DNA of 64,000 bases, taken from NCBI GenBank assembly GCA_910586315.1, contig CAJUIP010000002.1:1-64000 (forward strand). The letters are read 5' to 3'. The notes beneath the pieces are model-generated. The model was not told where the DNA came from. It made no database searches and worked only from the letters and a program-made list of their open reading frames with translations. A program made the position numbers and the translations under genes. The stretch's first letter is position 1. Every line of letters starts with the position of its first letter. This stretch comes from an uncultured Lachnospiraceae bacterium. GTDB lineage: Bacteria; Bacillota; Clostridia; Lachnospirales; Lachnospiraceae. Positions 18,480-36,191 of this stretch are shown here, in pieces.

Positions 18480-19208
18480 CTATTTCATCTCCGGCAACGC
18501 CTCAAGGGGCATAAACAAAAGCCTCCAGGCACCGTTCACCGCATAACAGCGGTCTGTTGCCAGATTCACTCTCTTCTTGTTGGAAAATTCCGCCGTTACG
18601 GCTTCTGATGTTACGGTTTCAAACACGGGCTCCACGCCGGGGCCGAAAATCTGGATTCTGTCCATATAGGAAACCTGAACAATCGTCATGGGCTCCAGTT
18701 CTATGACCTCTTCGTTATAGCTTAAAGTCACCGGCTCTAAAAACACATACGTATCGCTGTTATCATAAAGAAAGCCGGAAATGTCCCTGCTCTCCTTATT
18801 GCGCCTTTTGATAAGAATCCCTTCCTCATCCCGGCTGATCTGAGTAAAGTAGTCCAGACGGTAAATGCAGTCGTCGTCCACCCGGTTTAAAGAGCAGCTC
18901 CTCTGCATAAAAATGGAACTCTCATCCGCAGTGATGACCGGAGCAGTCTCAAGATCAAACTTCTTTCCGGCAAAACGGATTGTGGTGCTGTCTCCCTTAT
19001 GATACAATGTGGCTCCGGCTTCTAATTCCGTCCTCGTTCCGTTAATGCAAAGATAAGCCGGTTCCTTAATTGTCAGCGTATCACGGCCTCTTAAAGCCGC
19101 CACGGCGCTTACAATTACCAGCACGGCCGCCAGAGAAATCAGCCATGGTTTTCTATTTTTCCGCTTTGCGCTTCTTCCTCTGCTCCTGCCTCTTCTTTGC
19201 TCTTTCAT
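18480..19208 (-). CDS. Single-pass membrane protein with small beta-rich ectodomain (unknown function)
   Basis: The protein is 242 aa from the chosen ATG at 19208; an in-frame ATG at 19256 lacks a ribosome site, while AAAGGA lies 12 bases before the chosen start. A strongly basic cytoplasmic head (MKEQRRGRSRGRSAKRKNRK) precedes one membrane helix (LISLAAVLVIVSAVAAL, about 22-38). The rest is beta-strand-rich and carries two Cys about 10 residues apart (CSLNRVDDDC). The ectodomain resembles in pattern the N-terminal ectodomains of the three large proteins of the same operon. It overlaps the preceding gene and ends 10 bases before the 4327-aa gene. It might anchor or seed the giant protein; that is inference. 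Confidence 0.75.
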   Translation of the reverse strand: MKEQRRGRSRGRSAKRKNRKPWLISLAAVLVIVSAVAALRGRDTLTIKEPAYLCINGTRTELEAGATLYHKGDSTTIRFAGKKFDLETAPVITADESSIFMQRSCSLNRVDDDCIYRLDYFTQISRDEEGILIKRRNKESRDISGFLYDNSDTYVFLEPVTLSYNEEVIELEPMTIVQVSYMDRIQIFGPGVEPVFETVTSEAVTAEFSNKKRVNLATDRCYAVNGAWRLLFMPLEALPEMK

Positions 19209-19713
19209 GCTGCTGCAACATCCTTTCCAAACCTTTGATAAAAAAGTAAACACCATACTGTATCACAAACAGGGACAGCATGGCCCAGATTAACAGGATA
19301 TACACGTCCACGCCTGTCTCCTTCATGTAATCCATCAGGAGATTTCCCGCCATGAGGGCCGTTCCGGTCAGGCCGCCAAAGATAAACTCCCCCAAAAGAC
19401 CGCCCAGAGAAAATCCCAGAATCCCCTTTCCCACACATAAAAGGGCCAGCGCCGTAATCTGCACAATTCCCATGGGAACAAAAAAGCATACAGTGGAAAC
19501 CACAAGGGCAATCTGGGAGATTCCCAGACACATCCAGATAATTTCCCGTCTGGTCCGCCCCAGAAAAAGTGCCTGCCACCGGAATGCTTCCATTCCCGCC
19601 TTTGCCCGTCCCATGAAGAACAGGACCATGGCGGTGCCAAAGAACAGAAAGATCACGGAAAAAATGATAAACCCCTTAAGCTCCATGATTGGGTATAAGA
19701 TATAATTACTCAT
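19153..19713 (-). CDS. Polytopic membrane protein, candidate stator or channel-position partner of the F1-like motor
   Basis: The 186-aa protein has four or five hydrophobic segments (about 14-34, 57-79, 82-103, 104-128 and 136-160) and a very basic C-terminal tail (RAKKRQEQRKKRKAEK). Segment 95-116 is Gly-rich (GKGILGFSLGGLLGEFIFGG). The ATG overlaps the end of the epsilon-like gene by 8 bases and has a GAGGGAG ribosome site. No similarity to the F0 a subunit is visible: the conserved Arg-containing helix of subunit a is not recognisable. It is nevertheless the only polytopic protein in the operon besides the c-like one, so it could hold the place of a stator. Function unknown. Confidence 0.75.
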   Translation of the reverse strand: MSNYILYPIMELKGFIIFSVIFLFFGTAMVLFFMGRAKAGMEAFRWQALFLGRTRREIIWMCLGISQIALVVSTVCFFVPMGIVQITALALLCVGKGILGFSLGGLLGEFIFGGLTGTALMAGNLLMDYMKETGVDVYILLIWAMLSLFVIQYGVYFFIKGLERMLQQHERAKKRQEQRKKRKAEK

Positions 19714-20032
19714 CTGCTCCCTCGCTCTTCAACATCAGGGAAAATTCATTATTTTTATGCATGAAATATCCCTTCAGATTCTCTCTCTGATACTCTTTTT
19801 CTGCTGTCCGGAAAAATACGTCCCCCTCCAGCTCACCGATGATGGGGAGGTAGTCTGCCATAATGAGCAGATTATACCGTTTGCTGGTAACGCGAACGAA
19901 GCACACCTTCTCATACTCTTCCAGTCCATGATCTTTTCCGCAGATGCGGACCAGGATTTTTCCCGTCCGCAGACGCTCCTTCTCTATGGCAACAGCTGCC
20001 GGATTCCTTCTGCTTCTCTTTCCCTCTGCCAT
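19706..20032 (-). CDS. F1 epsilon-like beta-sandwich protein
   Basis: The protein is 108 aa from the ATG at 20032, which is preceded by GGGGGTG; an in-frame ATG at 20047 has a poorer site. After a basic N-terminal extension, residues 26-105 follow the pattern of the F1 epsilon N-terminal beta-sandwich. A strand (GKILVRICGKDHG) is followed by NLLIMADYLPIIGELEGDV, comparable in position to the LGILPGHAPLIAPLKPGEV segment of true epsilon, and then by paired strands. The C-terminal helical hairpin of epsilon, the inhibitory part, is absent. It lies directly after the beta-like gene, exactly where atpC lies in normal ATP synthase operons. The call rests on pattern and position, and similarity is weak. 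Confidence 0.5.
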   Translation of the reverse strand: MAEGKRSRRNPAAVAIEKERLRTGKILVRICGKDHGLEEYEKVCFVRVTSKRYNLLIMADYLPIIGELEGDVFFRTAEKEYQRENLKGYFMHKNNEFSLMLKSEGADE

Positions 20033-20065
20033 CTCTTTCACCCCCATCCGTCCGGCTTTTCCGTT

Positions 20066-22216
<2,151 letters not shown>

Positions 22217-22220
<4 letters not shown>

Positions 22221-23542
22221 ACGCTCTCACCCATTACCTCAGAAAACATGTCCAGAATTTCTTCTCTGGATCTCGGGGAATATTTATACTGCATCAGCCG
22301 GTCCTCTAGCTTCTTTCCTTCCGCAAATCTGGCACGCATTTCCGCGCTCATCTCCTCCATATTGGCAAGCTGATATACCTCTTTACTTTCCAGATAGCTT
22401 AAAAATTCCCGGCGCACCTTTGCTCCTAACTTCTTCATCTGCGGGTCCTGTACGGCGCCGCCCAGACGTGAAACGGACAGTCCATAGTTGATGGCCGGCT
22501 TCTGGCCCGCCTCGAAGTTCTTTTTGGACAGCACAAGCTGGCCGTCTGTGATGGAAATAATATTGGTTGAAATATAGTCCGTGATATTTCCGCCCTTCGT
22601 CTCCACAATCGGAAGGATTGTGATGGAGCCGCCGTCCTTGTGCTGGCATCCCTTCTCCAAAAGACGCGAATGCGTATAGAAAATATCCGGCGGATACGCA
22701 TCGCGTCCGGGAACCTTTCCGGCCAGCAGGCTGATTTCACGGTGACAGTCCGCATGAGTCTTTAAATCGTCAATGATAACCAGAACGTCTCTTCCCTGCC
22801 TCATGTAAAGCTCTGCAATGGAAAGCGCCGCATAGGGAGTGAAGAAAGAAACCGGCGGCGCGTCGTCATGGAACGTGGCCAGAATCAGCGTATATTCCAT
22901 GGCGCCCTTTCTCATAAGATCATTGTAAAGCTCCTTCACCAGCTTCTTTGGTTTGTCCACTGCCACATAAATACAGATCACATTCCTGTTTTTCTGGTTC
23001 ATGATGGTGTCCAGGGCAATCTGTGTTTTTCCGGTTTTCTTGTCGCCGATGATAAGCTGCCTCTGCCCGAAGCCAATCGGATAAATTAAGTCAATTCCTG
23101 CAATTCCCGTATAGAGAGGGCGGTTTACCGTACCTCTCTCCATAATCGGAATGGGATCGGTTTCAATCGGAATGGGACTCAGCTGTTCAAACTTCTCGCC
23201 CAGAATCAAATCCTCACCGAAAATGTTAATCATATGTCCCATACAGAGCGAGCTGTACATCGCGCAGAAATCATATCCGGTGGAAACCACCTCGTCGCCC
23301 ACATAGATGTTTCCATTCTGCTGTAAGATGGCGACGGTTACATAATTCTTTCCGATTCCGGTCACATATCCTACGGAATGGTCCGACACAGTCACTCTCT
23401 CATAAAATCCCACGGACTCCAGACCGGAAACCTCCAGAATGTAGTCCTTTACTTTTCTCACATGGCCGATTTCGTAAGTGTTGGACAGGCTTTTCATATT
23501 CTTTAATTTTGCGTTAACCAGATTTTCAATGTATGTACTCAT
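22217..23542 (-). CDS. F1-ATPase alpha-like subunit
   Basis: The 441-aa protein is about 60 residues shorter than normal alpha. The P-loop GDKKTGKT is at 166-173 (normally GDRQTGKT), preceded by the family stretch TGIAGIDLIYPIGFGQRQLIIG. The arginine finger is kept: Arg359 in INYGLSVSRLGGAVQ corresponds to the catalytic Arg of GLSVSRVG. HSRLLEKG and TNIISITDGQ are also conserved. The protein should therefore complete active sites on the beta-like subunit. The N-terminal extension that binds delta in ATP synthase is reduced, which fits the lack of a normal delta. Coupled by 4-base overlaps to both neighbours. Confidence 0.9.
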
Positions 23543-24345
23543 TTCTTACTCCTTAAGCGATAGATGCTGAAATCATAGGACTGATTCTGATAAATAATCT
23601 TTAAGCCCTCTGAAATGTTGGCGTCATACTGATAAATTAAATCTTCATCCGTATTGCCGGCTCCCCGGTTCGGATCCCCGGTACGAATGTACATCTTCGG
23701 GTCCTGAAGCGTTCGGATTTCCCGGACAAACGTCCGGAAATTGAGCACATCGAAATCCTCATCCTCCCCGAGGGTCTCCAAAAACCGCCCCAAAAACTCC
23801 AGCTCCCTGTCCTTTAAGGCCTCTGACAGCGTTTTCAGCTGTTCCTCCGGAGGAATCGTGCACAGCTCATAGGAAGTTTCCATTTCCAGAAACTCCAAAA
23901 GCCTGCAGGCCGTGTCATAATCCTCTCTGCTTCCGGTATAAGCATGGCGGCTGCGAATATCCGCTATGATTTTATCCTGATCCACATTCCGCATCATATC
24001 GTTTACCCGCTTATGATTATCGAAAAACTCATTGTCAATATAGCGGGCCGTCGGTATAAAAAGCTCACGGGAAACCGGCCTGGGCGCATAGAACGGGGAC
24101 GTCTTTAACGAGAGAACGACGCCCTCAAGGGATGTAATCTCCCGGTTTAGCGCCTCTTTCTTATTTTCCAGCTCCTGGCTTTCCAGCTTTTTTTCCTTTA
24201 AATAGCCATTATAGTCCTCCAGCTCCTTAACGAAGCAGGACGATACCTGCTTTTTCGTCACAGTCGCGGCAGAATACAGCACATAAAACAGTGCGCCGTT
24301 CATTACCACCATGACGGCAAACACAATTCCCAGTATAATTACCAT
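23539..24345 (-). CDS. Membrane-anchored coiled-coil protein, peripheral-stalk-like (b/delta position)
   Basis: The 268-aa protein has an N-terminal membrane helix (about 3-25) and a charged coiled coil (about 35-75, KELEDYNGYLKEKKLESQELENKKEALNREI region), then a helical domain to residue 268. The topology is like subunit b with an extra C-terminal domain. The gene sits between the c-like and alpha-like genes, the place of b and delta (atpF-atpH) in ATP synthase operons. I see no clear sequence match to b or delta, so a fused or replaced peripheral stalk is an inference from topology and position. It has a CGGAGG ribosome site, and its stop overlaps the alpha start. Confidence 0.65.
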   Translation of the reverse strand: MVIILGIVFAVMVVMNGALFYVLYSAATVTKKQVSSCFVKELEDYNGYLKEKKLESQELENKKEALNREITSLEGVVLSLKTSPFYAPRPVSRELFIPTARYIDNEFFDNHKRVNDMMRNVDQDKIIADIRSRHAYTGSREDYDTACRLLEFLEMETSYELCTIPPEEQLKTLSEALKDRELEFLGRFLETLGEDEDFDVLNFRTFVREIRTLQDPKMYIRTGDPNRGAGNTDEDLIYQYDANISEGLKIIYQNQSYDFSIYRLRSKK

Positions 24346-24362
24346 ATATACTTCCTCCGGGA

Positions 24363-24623
<261 letters not shown>

Positions 24624-24681
24624 TTATTTGCAGTTCTCTGCTTTCTTATTCCGTCCCGGCGGCTTATTCTGTTCTGACGGC

Positions 24682-27078
24682 TTATTCCGCTGTCCGTGAA
24701 GCTGCGTTCACATCTGCTTCTCCAGACTCTGCTTTCCCGGTTTCCGCCTCCATGGACTTCGCTTCTCCGGACTCCGGTTCTGTTTTGGCCGTCCCCTGGT
24801 TCTCTGCCTTCGTCTTTGCCTCCTCCGGCATTACAATCTGTACCTTTGTCTTTTCCGGCTCTGTAGCCTGCGCTTTTGTCCCTTCCGGTTCTGTAATCTG
24901 TACCTTTTCCTCTGGTTCTGCAGTCTGTGCCTTTGTTTCCTCCGGCTCTGTAATCTGTGTCTTTGTTTCCTCCCGGCCCGTACTTTCTGTCTTCATGCCC
25001 GTGTCCGTCCCGCCCCCTTTGAAAGCCGTTTCACCTGCGTCCTCCGGCTTTTCGGATGGTCTGGCGGTCATATCAGACAAATTTTCTCCCGACGGCTCTG
25101 TCTTCGTATCGGATTCCGTACCGGATTTGCTTTCTTCGGGCGTCTTAATGACAATACCGCCCTCACTGCCCTCTGACGGTTTCGTCACTTCGGCAGGCTG
25201 ACTTCCGGACTGGTCATTCTTATCCGGCGCCTTATTTTCCGTCTTGCTTGATGTCTTGTTTTCCGTTTTGTCCGGCCTCTTCGCTTCCGTCTTGTCACGG
25301 GTGTCCTGCTCCGCCACTTCTTCCTCCAGGCCCATCTCTTCACTGAGAACCGCGATCTGCTTCCGAAGTGTACTCACTTCCTCCATAAGCTCGTCAAGGC
25401 TGGCCGCGGATATTCCATTTGCTCCGGTCCTTTCCGAAAAGAACGGATTTTCCACTGTGGTTCTGGCCACGGTGACCGGAATGCTGCTTCCCTCAAATTC
25501 AACCTTTACATCAATCTGGAGCTTATCAAGAGTGGACATGGAACCGTCTTCAAAATCGTAAGTTCCCACAAAGCCCCGTTCGCTCATCATTACCTCAAAT
25601 TCCAGATCATTAACCCAGTTTTCTGACGTTCCGTTGAAGGACATGGTTACGGTTTTTATATCATCCATTTCCGGATCCAGATGCAGCACATAATCATAGG
25701 AACCTTCACGAACCGTCATAATTTCCACCGTGGATGTATATTCCCTAGTACTTGCCGTAATCCGATCCCTTTCCTCAAACACACCGTCTTCATTGACAAA
25801 ACCAAGCACAATGGTGTAATCTTCGTTAGGTTCCAGATCGTGGAAGGTAAGTTCTGTATCCGCTGCCGACGCGGCAAGGGAAATCATTCCATCTGCATCG
25901 ATCACCTCATTAATATCCGTAATATCCTCTGAGGTTTTCCAGAGCAGAAAGCGGGCGCTGCCGATGTAATTAAATGGGTCATAAATGTTAAACTGGCAGG
26001 TAATGGAATTTCGGCTTGTGTCGGCTCTGCGGATATACATATCCGTCATCAACGCCATCATTTCATCTGTAATGCCGCTGCCGCCGGACCCCATCCCGCC
26101 GGAACCTCCCATTCCTCCGGGACCGCCTTTGCCGCCGTCTCCGCCAGTTCCTCCGATTCCACCGGTCCCGCCAACTCCTCCGGTTCCGCCAGCGCCTCCG
26201 ATTCCGCCGCTTCCTCCGGTTCCACCGATACCTCCGATTCCGCCGCTTCCTCCGGTTCCGCCGCTTCCTCCAGTTCCGCCGCTTCCTCCGCGGCCTCCCG
26301 CACCGCCGTAACCGCCATAACCGCCGATACCTCCGGTCCCTCCAGTTCCGCCGATGCCTCCGATTCCGCCGCTTCCTCCGCGGCCTCCGTCACCGCCCCG
26401 GATAAACAGATCATAGACCTCTCCGCCTTCACCGATATAGTTTTTTACCCAATCCAACTCCAGATAATTTCCCGCGAAATCAAGGGTCTGCTCTCCCAGA
26501 TCCAGCTTCAGGTTTCCGGTGCTGATACTTGCTTCGCCCAGCACCTTTACATTGACTAAATGGTTCATGATTCTGGCATTTCCTGCCCTGTCCATGACAA
26601 TGTACACGTACTTTTCCGTATTCAGGTTTCCGTCGTCCGAAATAATGCTGTCTCCGCATATAACGAACTTGTCATCATCCAGCTTAATAAAGCTGGTTTG
26701 ATTCAGATTGTCTGTCTGGTAATGACGTTTTAAGGTATTGACAGTCCCATCCTCACTGAGAAGATATCCGCCTCCAAACACCTCCACCTGGTTGGAGGCG
26801 GGGGAGTAGCCAACAGTTTTCTCCCCCAACGCATACGTCCTGCCGCCGCTTTCCAGCGTATACTCACTGTTCCAGCTCCGCTTTACAGCTCCGTCATGGA
26901 CCACTTCCAGGTTGGTATATGTATTGTCAAAAATAAAATTTCCGTTCTGCATCGGGTACTGCTCTTCCTGGGAAGCGATCACTTTGACAGCACTCCCTGC
27001 CACAAGGCCCGTGGACAGAAGTGTCACAAAACCAAATGCGCCGATGGAACGTCTGGCAATCCCATTTAATTTTCTCAT
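24682..27078 (-). CDS. Secreted 798-aa protein with Gly-Gly-X tract and Fn3-like domains
   Basis: Function unknown. A signal peptide is likely at 1-36 (basic start, hydrophobic core FVTLLSTGLVAGSAV, possible cleavage near VIAS-QE). Residues about 40-220 are a beta-rich ectodomain. Residues about 226-339 are a run of GGIGGTGG/GGSGG units. Two beta-sandwich-like domains follow (about 350-530), the first with the Fn3-like ending LEPNEDYTIVLGFVNEDG. A short coiled coil (SLDELMEEVSTLRKQIAVLSEEMGLEEE) precedes a C-terminal low-complexity tail of about 220 residues with TEPEETKAQ-type repeats. There is no C-terminal anchor. After the stop, two further in-frame stops follow at six-codon intervals in a small repeat. 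It is second in the operon, 23 bases after the first gene. Confidence 0.8.
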   Translation of the reverse strand: MRKLNGIARRSIGAFGFVTLLSTGLVAGSAVKVIASQEEQYPMQNGNFIFDNTYTNLEVVHDGAVKRSWNSEYTLESGGRTYALGEKTVGYSPASNQVEVFGGGYLLSEDGTVNTLKRHYQTDNLNQTSFIKLDDDKFVICGDSIISDDGNLNTEKYVYIVMDRAGNARIMNHLVNVKVLGEASISTGNLKLDLGEQTLDFAGNYLELDWVKNYIGEGGEVYDLFIRGGDGGRGGSGGIGGIGGTGGTGGIGGYGGYGGAGGRGGSGGTGGSGGTGGSGGIGGIGGTGGSGGIGGAGGTGGVGGTGGIGGTGGDGGKGGPGGMGGSGGMGSGGSGITDEMMALMTDMYIRRADTSRNSITCQFNIYDPFNYIGSARFLLWKTSEDITDINEVIDADGMISLAASAADTELTFHDLEPNEDYTIVLGFVNEDGVFEERDRITASTREYTSTVEIMTVREGSYDYVLHLDPEMDDIKTVTMSFNGTSENWVNDLEFEVMMSERGFVGTYDFEDGSMSTLDKLQIDVKVEFEGSSIPVTVARTTVENPFFSERTGANGISAASLDELMEEVSTLRKQIAVLSEEMGLEEEVAEQDTRDKTEAKRPDKTENKTSSKTENKAPDKNDQSGSQPAEVTKPSEGSEGGIVIKTPEESKSGTESDTKTEPSGENLSDMTARPSEKPEDAGETAFKGGGTDTGMKTESTGREETKTQITEPEETKAQTAEPEEKVQITEPEGTKAQATEPEKTKVQIVMPEEAKTKAENQGTAKTEPESGEAKSMEAETGKAESGEADVNAASRTAE
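26060..26400 (-). repeat. Gly-Gly-X encoding repeat tract
   Basis: About 340 bases of imperfect 9-base units (two Gly codons plus one varied codon, doubled) encode residues 226-339 of the secreted protein. All units are multiples of three, so copy-number change would keep the frame. Confidence 0.75.
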
Positions 27079-27101
27079 GTTCTCTCCTTTCCCCCTTTGG
27101 C

Positions 27102-33989
<6,888 letters not shown>

Positions 33990-34045
33990 TCAAAGCATTA
34001 CTTTTTTTTAAAAAACACGAAGCTAAAATAGAACTAGCTTACCAT

Positions 34046-34074
34046 ATTTTACACCTTTCCCCAAAAAATGTCTA
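34046..34074 (-). promoter_or_regulatory. Promoter of the F1-like/giant-protein operon
   Basis: The minus strand reads TAGACA, 17 bases, TAAAAT, about 80 bases before the first start codon. The -35 box overlaps one of three GACATTTT boxes. A short hairpin (AAGCTA pairing TAGCTT, 34020-34039) lies in the predicted leader. Confidence 0.65.
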
Positions 34075-34106
34075 CTGTTTGAAGTGACATTTTAGAAGAA
34101 AATGTC
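34065..34106. promoter_or_regulatory. Operator-like cluster of three AAAATGTC boxes
   Basis: AAAATGTC occurs at 34065-34072 and 34099-34106, and its exact complement GACATTTT at 34086-34093. The last two form a perfect 8-bp inverted repeat around AGAAG, and the first overlaps the -35 box of the operon promoter. This arrangement is typical of a repressor or response-regulator site; the binding protein is unknown. Confidence 0.5.
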
Positions 34107-34125
34107 GTGTTCGTCAAAAAGTACA

Positions 34126-34160
34126 AAGAAAAAAGATGGCTGACGGCGGCCACCTTTTCT
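34126..34160 (-). terminator. Terminator of spoIIID
   Basis: On the minus strand AAGGTGGC pairs with GCCATCTT (one GU pair) and is followed by TTTTCTTTG. It lies 26 bases after the spoIIID stop and separates it from the large operon. Confidence 0.65.
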
Positions 34161-34185
34161 CCACTCCATGTTATGAACTCGTTTG

Positions 34186-34464
34186 CTATCTCCCGTCTTC
34201 CCGGCTGCAGGCCTGCAGCCTGTGCTCATACTTTTCCTTGGTCGCCAGTCCTCCACGGATATGGCGCTCTGCTTTATTCACGTCCAGTACCACTCGCGCC
34301 TGAGCCGCAAGTCCCGGATTAATATGGATCAGCCTGTCTGTGACATCTTTATGTACGGTACTTTTGCTGATCCCAAACCGCTTCGCCGTCTGTCTCACTG
34401 TCGCATTTTCATCAATAATGTAATTGGCTATCTGGATGGCCCGCTCTTCAATATATTCTTTCAT
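34186..34464 (-). CDS. spoIIID: Sporulation transcription factor SpoIIID
   Basis: The 92-aa DNA-binding protein modulates sigma-E-dependent genes in the mother cell. The sequence MKEYIEERAIQIANYIIDENATVRQTAKRFGISKSTVHKDVTDRL contains the conserved helix-turn-helix (about 23-43) and is typical of SpoIIID. The following INPGLAAQARVVLDVNKAERHIRGGLAT is also conserved. The gene appears complete at the usual length. A very good sigma-E-type promoter lies upstream and a terminator downstream, so it is a single-gene unit as expected. It is the nearest regulator to the large operon, although the boxes there do not resemble a SpoIIID site. Confidence 0.95.
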   Translation of the reverse strand: MKEYIEERAIQIANYIIDENATVRQTAKRFGISKSTVHKDVTDRLIHINPGLAAQARVVLDVNKAERHIRGGLATKEKYEHRLQACSREDGR

Positions 34465-34491
34465 GGGTCTACCCCTGAAATCGTTTTTACC

Positions 34492-34520
34492 ATCCTATGC
34501 GGCGTCATGCAAAAATATGT
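34492..34520 (-). promoter_or_regulatory. Sigma-E-type promoter of spoIIID
   Basis: The minus strand reads ACATATT, a 14-base spacer and CATAGGAT. The sigma-E consensus known from Bacillus is kmATATT, 14-15 bases, CATACAnT. Mother-cell expression of spoIIID from sigma E is established in relatives. Confidence 0.7.
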
Positions 34521-34651
34521 TCTCATCGCCAGCAAAACTGATATGAGCTACCCGTTGCCGTTAAACAGCAATCCGTTTTATATCCCAGCGCCTTATTTCT
34601 TTTTACATGACATTTCATCATCGGGGATACATAAACACCTTCCTATACAAA

Positions 34652-34680
34652 TTGCAAAAATCTCCCATCTCTGGTACAAT
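34652..34680 (+). promoter_or_regulatory. Promoter of the MATE exporter gene
   Basis: TTGCAA, a 17-base spacer and TACAAT on the plus strand, about 60 bases before the coding start. Confidence 0.7.
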
Positions 34681-34742
34681 ACATTTCAGCGTCCGGCGCG
34701 AGAATGTGCCAAAGCACATCCATATTTATATAGGAAGGAATG

Positions 34743-36137
34743 ATGTGTATCATGGGATTCTGGGCAAAAATAATTGAACCGAAAAAGCAGCACGTGGACC
34801 ATTCAAAACTGATGTTTACCAACCAGCAGTTAAAAGTTCTTCTGGTCCCGCTGATCTTTGAACAGATTTTAAATATGATGGTAGGCATGGTGGACACAGC
34901 CATGGTTTCCCACGCAGGGGAACTGGCCGTATCCGGCGTATCTCTTGTTGACATGTTAAACGGGGTTTTTATCTATCTGTTCGGCGCACTGGCCACGGGA
35001 GGGGCTGTGGTGGTATCGCAGCTTTTGGGCCATGGAGACGAAACCCTGGTAAGGCGAGCTTCCAGCCAGCTAATCTCGGCGTCGGCCGTCTTCGGAACCA
35101 TCCTGATGGCCGCAATTCTCGTGGGGAACCGTTCTCTTCTTCGGCTTCTTTACGGGCAGGTGGAGGAGGGCGTCATGAACGCCGCCCTGACTTATCTTGT
35201 AATCACGGTGTTTTCGCTTCCCTTTATTGCCGTCTATAATGCTGCTGCCGCTCTGTTCCGCTCCATGGGAAATTCAAAAATCACCATGATTGTCTCCGTT
35301 TTAATGAACGGAATTAACATCGTGGGAAATGCTATCGGAATTTTTATTCTCCACGCTGATGTGGTAGGCGTGGCTCTGGCTTCCGTAATTTCCAGAATTG
35401 TGGCCGCCGTCGTTCTCTTTACTCTCCTTACGGACACGCGCCGCAGAATCTCTGTACGCCTTAAGGATATTTTTTCCTTTGACGGTAAACTCCTTAAGAA
35501 AATACTCAGCATCGCAATTCCAAACGGCGTGGAAAGCGGGCTGTTCCAAATCTGCCGCGTGACTATGACAAGCATTATTGCCACCTTCGGCACGGCCCAG
35601 ATTGCCGCCAACGGTGTGGCATGCAGCATTGATAACATCAACACCATCATAAATTCGGCAGCAACCCTCGCAATCCCCGTGGTCATCGGCCGATGCGTGG
35701 GGGCCAATGACTATGACCAGGCAGACTATTACCTGCGGAAAATGCTGCGGATTGCCGCCGTCTTTTCCGCCATTCTCTGCACCTGTCTGATGGCATCCAT
35801 GCCGCTTATCATGAAAGCCTACCGCCTTTCCGATGAGGCAACCCGCTATGTGTACATACTGGTCTTCTTCCATGCACTTTTAACCATCGTCATGGGATGG
35901 CCGTCCGGCCCCTTCCCGGCCGCCCTCAGAGCCGCCAGAGATGTCCGGTTCCCCATGTACGTGTCCATCGTGGGATTAGTCTTCGGCCGCGTATTCTTTT
36001 CCTATGTGTTTGCAGTCTGGATGGGGTTTGAAATCGTGGGAATGTGGATGGCCATGGCCACCCACTGGTCCATCAACGCCTTTGGCGCCTATCTCCACTA
36101 CCGGAACGGGAAGTGGAAAACCTTCCGCGTGATATAG
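34743..36137 (+). CDS. MATE-family multidrug/organic-ion exporter
   Basis: The protein has about 464 aa and 12 membrane helices, the size and layout of MATE antiporters. Early motifs QLKVLLVPLIFEQILNMMVGMVDTAMVSHAGELAVSGVSLVD and ATGGAVVVSQLLGHGDE are family-typical, and the second half repeats the pattern (GVESGLFQICRVTMTSIIATFGTAQIAANGVA). It would expel cationic compounds using sodium or proton flow; the substrate cannot be told. Three in-frame ATGs lie within 12 bases after an AGGAAGG site, and the second is chosen on spacing. It is a single-gene unit on the plus strand. Confidence 0.9.
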   Translation: MCIMGFWAKIIEPKKQHVDHSKLMFTNQQLKVLLVPLIFEQILNMMVGMVDTAMVSHAGELAVSGVSLVDMLNGVFIYLFGALATGGAVVVSQLLGHGDETLVRRASSQLISASAVFGTILMAAILVGNRSLLRLLYGQVEEGVMNAALTYLVITVFSLPFIAVYNAAAALFRSMGNSKITMIVSVLMNGINIVGNAIGIFILHADVVGVALASVISRIVAAVVLFTLLTDTRRRISVRLKDIFSFDGKLLKKILSIAIPNGVESGLFQICRVTMTSIIATFGTAQIAANGVACSIDNINTIINSAATLAIPVVIGRCVGANDYDQADYYLRKMLRIAAVFSAILCTCLMASMPLIMKAYRLSDEATRYVYILVFFHALLTIVMGWPSGPFPAALRAARDVRFPMYVSIVGLVFGRVFFSYVFAVWMGFEIVGMWMAMATHWSINAFGAYLHYRNGKWKTFRVI

Positions 36138-36140
36138 TTG

Positions 36141-36188
36141 GTACTGCCTTGCGGCGGTTCCTTCACTGTTATTTCCGCAAGGCGGTAC
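36141..36188 (+). terminator. Hairpin between the convergent MATE and LTA-synthase-like genes
   Basis: GTACTGCCTTGCGG pairs with CCGCAAGGCGGTAC, a 14-bp stem with one GU pair and a 20-base loop. No run of T follows on either side, so it may be a weak bidirectional terminator. Confidence 0.45.
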
Positions 36189-36191
36189 TGG

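Noticed and set aside
25985..26311. Plus-strand frame encoding a Pro-Pro-rich protein
   Set aside because: Antisense image of the Gly-Gly-X tract in the 798-aa gene.
34065..34106. SpoIIID binding sites at the giant operon promoter
   Set aside because: The boxes read AAAATGTC, unlike the GGACAAG-type core known for SpoIIID.
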